Assembly: GCA_946630765.1 (NCBI GenBank)
Contig: CAMOZF010000003.1
Location: 1-19,749, forward strand
Reading direction: 5' to 3'
Origin: an uncultured Lachnospiraceae bacterium
Lineage (GTDB): Bacteria; Bacillota_A; Clostridia; Lachnospirales; Lachnospiraceae
Length of the DNA: 19,749 nucleotides
Both the position numbers and the translations under genes were made by a program. The notes under the pieces are model-generated. The model did not search any database. It was not told the origin of the DNA and was given only the letters and a program-made list of their open reading frames with translations. Positions 14,494 through 19,749 of this stretch are shown one piece after another (the first letter of the stretch is position 1; every line of letters starts with the position of its first letter).

Positions 14494-15422
14494 CAAAAAG
14501 CAGTTCCGGAAAGGAAGAAGCACAGCTTGAACGGGTGCTGACAGCCGACGAGAACATTGAAACAGCGCTTCGGATGCTTGAGCGGCAGCAGATTCCCGGA
14601 CTTCTGCCGCTGGATTCGGTGAGGAAGAACGACAGTCTGACCGTAAGATACACGGTTTCGGGGCTGTCGTCTCTTTCCGCGGCGGAAAACAGAGAAGACG
14701 GCCTGACAAGGCTGTTTTTGGTGCTTCAGGCACTTTCTGAGACAGAGGAGGCGCTTTCGGATTATTTTCTGTCTTCGGATGTACTGAGCCTGAAAAGCAG
14801 TGAAATATTCCTGCGCACGAAAGAGGATGAAAAGCCGCAGGTGCTGTTTCTTGCCGATCCCGGGAAGGAGGAGCCTTTTGAGCAGTCGATCCGGGAGTTG
14901 ATGGAATTTTTCCTGAAGAAGCTGAATCCGAAAAGCGAGGAGGAGGTGCTTCTTCTGTACGGTCTGTACCAGAAAAGCAGGGAGCCTGCGGTCAGCGGGC
15001 AGACGCTTTATCAGCTCTGCCTGCAGCACCGTCCGAAATTGTCGGAGGAGAAAACGGATGCTTCCGCGTCGGCCGGGGAAGAGGAGTCGCTTTCCGAGAC
15101 GATGGTGCTTTACCGGGAACCCGGACTGTTTCTGCCGGCGGATCAGGGCTTTCAGCGCTGGAAGGAACAGCAGGAAGGGACGACGCTTCTCGATGTCGGG
15201 ATGATGCCGGAATCCATTCAGGAAGCGGCAAATGGAACGCCTCGGCAGGGAAAAGGACGCAGAGAAAAACCGCCGGACAGAAAGCAGGAAGAAGCGTCGG
15301 CCGCAGAAGACGCGGCGCAGGAGAAAATGGAGCGGTTCCGTGACTTTTTCCTGCGGCACCGTTTCGAACTGGCCGTCGCGGTGATTATCATCGTCGGCAT
15401 CATTCTTTTTATTCTGATCTGA
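14490..15422 (+). CDS. DUF6382-like protein with C-terminal membrane anchor
   Basis: A 310-residue protein. The N-terminal half (about 1-180) resembles DUF6382, a domain I know from clostridial Tad/Flp loci, where it usually precedes an FHA phosphothreonine-binding domain. Landmarks are IPGLLPLDSVRKNDSLTVRY, TVSGLSSL, FLVLQALSETEEALSDYFL and EEEVLLLYGLYQKSREP. Here the second half is a charged, disordered-looking linker (about 185-290) ending in one hydrophobic segment, FELAVAVIIIVGIILFILI (292-310), which is the very C-terminus. It is therefore probably tail-anchored with the domain in the cytoplasm, and I see no FHA fold. The ATGA overlap with the TadE gene ties it to the pilus operon. Function unknown; a regulatory or assembly role is inferred from location. 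Confidence 0.65.
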   Translation: MTKSSSGKEEAQLERVLTADENIETALRMLERQQIPGLLPLDSVRKNDSLTVRYTVSGLSSLSAAENREDGLTRLFLVLQALSETEEALSDYFLSSDVLSLKSSEIFLRTKEDEKPQVLFLADPGKEEPFEQSIRELMEFFLKKLNPKSEEEVLLLYGLYQKSREPAVSGQTLYQLCLQHRPKLSEEKTDASASAGEEESLSETMVLYREPGLFLPADQGFQRWKEQQEGTTLLDVGMMPESIQEAANGTPRQGKGRREKPPDRKQEEASAAEDAAQEKMERFRDFFLRHRFELAVAVIIIVGIILFILI

Positions 15423-15439
15423 TGCAGAAGGAAGTTTAT

Positions 15440-15495
15440 AACTGTTCAGCACCCGAGTCGTGAATTTTACGTTTTTTCCGGGGAACTGGACAGTT
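15440..15495 (+). promoter_or_regulatory. Stem-loop in the leader of the S8/SpaA surface gene
   Basis: AACTGTTCAG (15440-15449) pairs with CTGGACAGTT (15486-15495), one G-T pair, and an inner CCCG/CGGG (15452-15455 / 15479-15482) extends the stem. It fills most of the 100-base gap between the last tad gene and the surface gene, ending 12 bases before AAAGGAGG. No T-run follows, so it is not a classic terminator. I found no good promoter here. It may be an intercistronic processing or stability element. Confidence 0.4.
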
Positions 15496-15522
15496 TCAAA
15501 TATTTTAAAGGAGGAAGATGGT

Positions 15523-18500
15523 ATGAAAAGAACAAAAAGGGTTCCGGCCCGGATTGCGGCGGTTTTCCTTTCGCTGCTGATCCTCTGGTCGGGGGTTCCG
15601 AAGGTCTATGCAAGCCCGGATGACCCTCCGGAAGCAGCGACATCCTCTCCGGAAAGCACTGCGCCAGAAGCTCTTGCAGAGGATTTCCCGTCTGCTTCGG
15701 CTGCGGACGATAAATCCGAAGCCGCGTCTGAAGAGCAAACTGAAACAGCGCCTGATGAAGGGACTGAAACAGTGTCTGACAAAGGGGCCGAAGCAGCGGT
15801 CAAAGAAGGGGCCGAAACCGCACCAAACGCAGGAATAGACCCCGCGCCCACCGATAAAACGGAGGCCGTACATAAGGAGGAAACTAAAGAAGAATCCAAC
15901 GATGGCGTCGAGGCAGCGTCCGACGATGAAAACGACGCTCCAACTGAAGAGCCAACAGAAAGTGAAGTCCCACTCTTCTCTAAAATCTCAGAAGTCGCGA
16001 TCCTTTCCGAATCTCAGCTTTTTGCGATCGACTTCAGCACGAAACGGCTGCTTCTTGCGATCGATCCGGCACTGATTGTGGATCCGGAGCACCTCCTGTC
16101 CTCGTATGACGGCGTGCATCTTCTGCAGTACGAGGATGCAGAGACCGCAAGGAATGCCTATTCCTACTATTACGGGAAGGCGGTCTTTGTTGAGCCGGAT
16201 ACTGTCATCGCGGCGGCGGACGGGAACGCGGATCAGCGCGCGGTCGGTACGGATCCGATGTCCAAGGCTGCGAATCCATTTTCGGAACTACAGGAAGCGG
16301 TTGAGAGCAGCAGCGCCGCAGCCGGAAATGTGATCGCCCTTATTGACACCGGCGTGAACGATGATCCTTCGGTCATCGAGTGGGTTTCGATGATCGGTGA
16401 TCGGGCGACGGACGATAACGGTCACGGCTCGAACATGGCGGCTCTGATCCGGCAGCAGAACCCCGATGCGAAGATCCTTTCGATCAAGGCGCTCGGTGCG
16501 GACGGAACCGGCGACGTGTCGGCGGTTTATGCGGCAATGAAGTATGCCATCGAACGGGGCGTGTCCATCATCGCGCTTCCGATGGCAGCGCCGAAGAAGG
16601 CGGAGCATGCGGCAATCGCGGAAGTCATCCGGGAAGCTTCGGGAAAAGGCATCAAGGTTGTCGGCGCGGCCGGAAACTACGGTGCGAACGCATCTTATTT
16701 TATCCCCGGCGGAATCGATGAAGCAATCATTATCGGCGCCTGTGATGCGGCGGGGAGAAGGCTTACTTCCTCGAGCTACGGAACCTCGGTGGACTTCAAC
16801 GTCGCCGCGGAATCCACCTCCCGGGCAGCGGCGATCTACACCGGCCTCTTGTCAGCAGGAAAAGGGGAGATCGATCAAGCGCTGGTCTTCCCTGCAGATT
16901 TCGAGCCCTACGAATTCTCTGTCGAGGATCTTAAGGAAGACGGAAACTTTGTCATTGACGACTATGCGGTCCTTTCGGCGGGGCTGAATCCGTCATACGC
17001 GAGCATTTCTCAGATGCCTCAGGTGCGCGGCTTCATGCATACATCAGAGACCGGCGTGATGGCGGACTACTGGTTCGATTTCGACGGAAACGGCGTCGTC
17101 GAGTTGGATGACGTCCATCAGAATACAAACGCGCTTGGTAAGCTGATTCAGGCGCCGGGAATCCTGACGCTTTACGATGTCAGTGAAGAATCGCCGTACT
17201 ATGTGGCAGTCCTGAAGAACCACAACCCGGGCGCAGTCGTGCAGTTCCTGGCTGCCAATAACAATAACAACGGCGAGCGGGTCAGCGGTGCGATCTTCGA
17301 TCGGAATACGGGAATTATCTATTTTCCGAAAAGCGCATTCACAAACTTCAGCGGCCTGATTGCGAGTGTTCAGGCACAGTTTGTGTATCTTCTTACGGCA
17401 ATCACGACGGAACACGGCGTGACGCAGGGTATCGTGAGCGGCGATTTTGCGGCGCAGGATGCCTCGGTCATGAATGCCAACCTGAAATCCGTGATCGAGC
17501 GCTCAGCACAGTTTACGCTGAACTTCGGATCAAACGAACTTCCGAAGGCCGGCGACCGAATTACTTCTATTACGACAGCCTCGATCTGGCAATCGAGCGG
17601 CGGAACAGATCCGATCACCTATGGTCCGGACTGGGGCGTTCCGATCACGGCGGAGAGTCAGGCAATCTGGGAAAAGCTTGTTCGTGACCTTGGCGGAACG
17701 ACTGCTTATAACTTTACTCCGGACCCGCCGAGTCAGGAGCTTGCGGCACAGGTAGAAATCGCGCTGATGGGCATGCAGTACGGTCTGCAGAGCCAGGATA
17801 GTGCCCTTTACAACAAGTATGCCGCGCAGCTGAAAAACCTTCTGGCGCGCGCCGATGTTTACGGTAATCTGAAAACCACCGCAGCAGAGCATAACGTCAT
17901 CTACTACATGGGTCAGACTTCAAACACGTTCACATTCCTGAACAAGCTTGATGGACGGTCCACGTCCGCTGCCGTTGTAGACAATCCGGTCAATGACTTC
18001 GGTAAGGTGCTGATCCCGGTATCCTGTACACATATCGGTATTGCGCTGAAGCAGGGAATGGTAGATGCTACGGAAATGTCCGGCAAGCACGCACAAAATG
18101 ACGACATTCAGTTTGGTGCGATTGTCCTTGATGTGGATTCGCCAAACGGCAATGGGGAAGGCTATATCTACGCTGCAATCCAGTCGTTTATGAACCTTGC
18201 GGACTCCGGCGGCGGAAAGTCCCAGGATATGTTCGGCCTGTTCAAGATTCCGTACAGACTGGAGCAGAACGGCAGTCTGACACTCACAAAAAGCTCAGCG
18301 AATACTGCGATTACGGAAGGCAACGCCTGTTATGATCTCACGGGCGCGCAGTACACGGTTTATACGGACCGGGCCTGCACGGCGGTTGCGAAGGATGTAA
18401 ACGGTAACAGCGCTGTGCTGACTGTCAAAGACAACAGCGGCGTGACCAATACCCTTGAACTGAAGGCGGGAACCTACTACATCCGGGAGACGAAGGCCGG

Positions 18501-18663
18501 AAAGGGCTACGCCCTCGACGCTGCCATTTATACGAAGACGGTGGAATCCGGAAAGACCGCCGTTGTTGAAGTGAAGGACATTCCCAATTCAGACCCGATC
18601 GGCATTCTTCTCAGAAAAGCCGACGCAGGAAGCGGAACAGAAGGAAGACGTGTTGATCTCTGA
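15523..18663 (+). CDS. Secreted S8 (subtilisin-like)/SpaA-domain surface protein, C-terminus truncated
   Basis: A 1046-residue exported protein. A signal peptide (MKRTKRVPARIAAVFLSLLI..., cleavage near VYA-SP) leads to an acidic Ala/Glu/Thr region with four 8-residue repeats (73-104). A subtilase domain follows: Asp275 in ALIDTG, His301 in NGHGSNMA, oxyanion Asn384 in GAAGNYG and nucleophile Ser433 in STSRAA, where the usual Gly of GTS is Ser. Next come a calcium-loop-like DFDGNGVVELDD, a long unassigned region, and a SpaA-like domain (YDLTGAQYTVYTDRACT, ELKAGTYYIRETKAGKGY) that often forms an internal isopeptide bond. It then ends abruptly a few residues into what looks like the next domain (DPIGILLRKADAGSGTEG), with no LPXTG anchor, where intron-like RNA begins. 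The ATG at 15523 sits behind AAAGGAGG; an upstream in-frame GTG at 15460 would hide the signal peptide. Confidence 0.82.
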   Translation: MKRTKRVPARIAAVFLSLLILWSGVPKVYASPDDPPEAATSSPESTAPEALAEDFPSASAADDKSEAASEEQTETAPDEGTETVSDKGAEAAVKEGAETAPNAGIDPAPTDKTEAVHKEETKEESNDGVEAASDDENDAPTEEPTESEVPLFSKISEVAILSESQLFAIDFSTKRLLLAIDPALIVDPEHLLSSYDGVHLLQYEDAETARNAYSYYYGKAVFVEPDTVIAAADGNADQRAVGTDPMSKAANPFSELQEAVESSSAAAGNVIALIDTGVNDDPSVIEWVSMIGDRATDDNGHGSNMAALIRQQNPDAKILSIKALGADGTGDVSAVYAAMKYAIERGVSIIALPMAAPKKAEHAAIAEVIREASGKGIKVVGAAGNYGANASYFIPGGIDEAIIIGACDAAGRRLTSSSYGTSVDFNVAAESTSRAAAIYTGLLSAGKGEIDQALVFPADFEPYEFSVEDLKEDGNFVIDDYAVLSAGLNPSYASISQMPQVRGFMHTSETGVMADYWFDFDGNGVVELDDVHQNTNALGKLIQAPGILTLYDVSEESPYYVAVLKNHNPGAVVQFLAANNNNNGERVSGAIFDRNTGIIYFPKSAFTNFSGLIASVQAQFVYLLTAITTEHGVTQGIVSGDFAAQDASVMNANLKSVIERSAQFTLNFGSNELPKAGDRITSITTASIWQSSGGTDPITYGPDWGVPITAESQAIWEKLVRDLGGTTAYNFTPDPPSQELAAQVEIALMGMQYGLQSQDSALYNKYAAQLKNLLARADVYGNLKTTAAEHNVIYYMGQTSNTFTFLNKLDGRSTSAAVVDNPVNDFGKVLIPVSCTHIGIALKQGMVDATEMSGKHAQNDDIQFGAIVLDVDSPNGNGEGYIYAAIQSFMNLADSGGGKSQDMFGLFKIPYRLEQNGSLTLTKSSANTAITEGNACYDLTGAQYTVYTDRACTAVAKDVNGNSAVLTVKDNSGVTNTLELKAGTYYIRETKAGKGYALDAAIYTKTVESGKTAVVEVKDIPNSDPIGILLRKADAGSGTEGRRVDL
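15739..15834 (+). repeat. Four tandem 24-base repeats
   Basis: Four in-frame diverged 24-base units (15739-15762, 15763-15786, 15787-15810, 15811-15834) encode TETAPDEG, TETVSDKG, AEAAVKEG and AETAPNAG. They form part of the acidic spacer between signal peptide and protease domain of the surface protein, and their number may vary between strains. Confidence 0.8.
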
Positions 18664-19209
18664 AAGAAGTACATTTTCCACAGGACTTTATAAGGAGATC
18701 CGGCGAGGCGAACCTTGCCGAAGCCTGTGAATGACGGGGAGCAATCTCCGCACTGAAACCCCTGGCGGATGCATCCGGGAAACCGGGCAGGCCGGAAACC
18801 AGGTAAGGACGTCGAAAAGAATCCTAAATGCGTCAGTCACATGGGTTCTGAAGAGGCGGGTGCCGATACAATATGGCGAGAATGGTCCACCAAGGCGAAT
18901 GTGCAGCCGGACCGGACGAAACCTCGAAATAAGCTATGCTTCCGGGATGCGAAAGCGCCCTGACTGCGGGATGAGTAGATTTGCCCTGTTCCGTTGAAAA
19001 TCCCCCGAAAAAGGCAGTCAGATAGCGGCAGGAAGCCTACGTTGTATCAAATGGCAGTTCACAGGAATCACGGGAAGCCGCCGATTGCCGGAGCGTGCAG
19101 GTTGAAGCATGCTGCAGATCGGCGGTGAAAGAGAGGGCCGCGAGCGACGAAGGATCTGTAATGGATCCGGAGCAACAGGCCTGAAGTCATCAAAAGTTAA
19201 GAGAGCACA
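18650..19209 (+). ncRNA. Probable group II intron 5' region (domains I-III), reverse transcriptase not seen
   Basis: About 560 bases without a convincing gene but full of RNA-like helices. These include CGGCGAGG/CCTTGCCG with a CGAA loop (18701-18720), enclosed by CACAGG/CCTGTG (18679-18684 / 18724-18729). GGGGA-GCAA-TCTCC (18736-18749) and CCGG-GAAA-CCGG (18775-18786) have GNRA loops. CCGCCGAT/ATCGGCGG (19078-19085 / 19118-19125) encloses GCGTGC/GCATGC. GGATC/GATCC lies at 19152-19168. Layout and wording (for example AAAAGAATCCTAAATGCGTC, near 18817) recall the domain I of clostridial group II introns. The likely 5' end is GTGTT at 18650, one base off the GTGYG consensus. It interrupts the surface gene in frame. 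I did not find domain V, a matching EBS1 or a reverse transcriptase, so it may be a fragment or an intron with other cargo. The 5' boundary is an estimate. Confidence 0.55.
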
Positions 19210-19647
19210 ATGAAGAGGATTCCGGACTACGAAGAGGCAAAAAGAATCTGCAAAATGACGGATCGGGAAGTCGAAATGGCGAAAAGACTTCACGTTTCCC
19301 CGGAAACACTGATCCGAAACGAGCTGTCCGGAAAATATGAGAAATGGAAAGACCAGGCTGCGCTTTTTACCAGGAGAAAATACGAGGAAGTATTTGAGAA
19401 AGAAAAGATTTCCAGGAGAGAAGCCATCATTAAGATAATCGGAAAGAAAGATAAAAATAATCCCTTGATTCGAACGGCAAGACGTCTTGGCTTCACGAAA
19501 TCCGAGTGCTTCATGGCAAGGACACTGGGGCTGTCGTCTGACAGTTTACAGCTTCTTGAACGGAAGGGGAAACAGTTGGGCCTTTCGGCGGCGCTTCTTG
19601 TGAGAAGGATGTACGAGCGGCAGTTTTCGGAAAAGACCGGCTGGTGA
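19210..19647 (+). CDS. Small basic protein of two related helical repeats
   Basis: A 145-residue, Lys/Arg-rich, probably cytosolic protein. It contains two copies, 79 residues apart, of a pattern T-x-x-E-x-x-M-A-[KR]-x-L-x-[VL]-S-x-[ED]-[ST]-L...A-A-L-x-x-R-R-x-Y-E-x-x-F. Copy 1 is about 17-64 (TDREVEMAKRLHVSPETLI... RRKYEEVF); copy 2 about 96-140 (TKSECFMARTLGLSSDSLQ... RRMYERQF). The motif resembles short Firmicutes hypothetical proteins with MAKELGxxPKxLIKN...WK...LYxxRF, whose function is unknown to me. ATG follows AAGAGAG at a short distance, at the point where an intron-encoded protein would begin, but nothing in it looks like a reverse transcriptase. It may be intron cargo or a neighbouring gene next to an intron fragment. 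Confidence 0.6.
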   Translation: MKRIPDYEEAKRICKMTDREVEMAKRLHVSPETLIRNELSGKYEKWKDQAALFTRRKYEEVFEKEKISRREAIIKIIGKKDKNNPLIRTARRLGFTKSECFMARTLGLSSDSLQLLERKGKQLGLSAALLVRRMYERQFSEKTGW

Positions 19648-19683
19648 AGCGGCGGACCGACTGAGGCAGAAGGGGATCCTCTG

Positions 19684-19749
19684 GTGAAAAGTGTGCAGGG
19701 AAAGCAGGTGCGGAAAATGAAGAAAATCCTCCGGATTATGATCGTGGCA
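19684..19749 (+). CDS. Possible start of a further gene, cut by the window edge
   Basis: A GTG at 19684 behind AAGGGG (8-base spacing), or an in-frame ATG at 19717, opens a frame that runs off the end: MKKILRIMIVA from the ATG. Basic residues followed by a hydrophobic run suggest a signal peptide or membrane segment. Only 22 codons are visible, so no identity can be given. It lies in the same frame as the preceding 145-residue protein, beyond its TGA. Confidence 0.3.
   Translation, partial: MKSVQGKQVRKMKKILRIMIVA

Noticed and set aside
14433..15452. Minus-strand open frame opposite the DUF6382 gene
   Set aside because: Arg/Leu-rich shadow without domains; the plus-strand gene has start overlap, domain and membrane anchor.
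15739..15834. CRISPR-like array
   Set aside because: Units are directly adjacent, in frame and encode protein repeats; there are no spacers.
18731..18997. Open frame of 88 codons within the structured region
   Set aside because: It crosses several RNA helices, lacks a ribosome binding site and resembles no protein; the region reads as ribozyme RNA.

Overview
The window looks like chromosome of an anaerobic Bacillota of the Clostridia, most likely Lachnospiraceae-like. The basis is the Firmicutes-type GyrA box, the family mix (DHHW, MBOAT, DUF4358, DUF5702, DUF6382, Flp1-like pilin, SpaA-type surface protein), strong AGGAGG-type ribosome binding sites and moderately high G+C. This assignment rests on recognised families, not on a search.

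Layout. (1) 1-2281: gyrA lacking its 5' end, closed by a clear terminator. (2) 2515-4526: a three-gene forward operon with its own promoter: beta-phosphoglucomutase, a ThuA-family protein and a ThrH-type HAD phosphatase. It ends in a bidirectional terminator shared with the next, convergent operon. (3) 7623-4589, minus strand: DUF4358 protein, MBOAT acyltransferase and DHHW protein, a probable membrane system for O-acylating an extracellular glycan. (4) 7844-15422, plus strand: a compact Tad/Flp (type IVb pilus) locus of tightly packed or overlapping genes. It holds a TadZ-receiver-like/TadA fusion broken by a one-base frameshift, TadB, TadC with a large extracytoplasmic insert, a 59-residue Flp1-like pilin, a DUF5702 protein, a TadE-like protein with a duplicated His/Cys module, a small TadE-like protein and a tail-anchored DUF6382 protein. 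(5) 15523-18663: a secreted protein joining an acidic repeat region, a subtilisin-like (S8) domain and a SpaA-like domain. It stops abruptly where a dense structured-RNA region begins. (6) 18650-about 19209: probable 5' part of a group II intron. It is followed by a 145-residue protein made of two related helical repeats and the first codons of another possible gene at the window edge.

How they fit together. The Tad genes would build a surface pilus: TadA powers it, TadB/TadC form the membrane platform, Flp1 is the major subunit and the TadE-like proteins are pseudopilins. The S8/SpaA protein lies directly downstream with only a 100-base gap containing a stem-loop, so it may be co-expressed surface equipment. 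No prepilin peptidase, CpaB/RcpC or complete TadZ is visible here.

The most unusual points are the receiver-TadA fusion with its frameshift at an ATGA junction, the absence of a convincing tadB start, the duplicated YH...C...CxxC module on a TadE-like pseudopilin, the DUF6382 protein without a recognisable FHA domain, and the surface protein cut off by an intron-like element. There are no rRNA or tRNA genes, CRISPR arrays or transposase genes that I can see.
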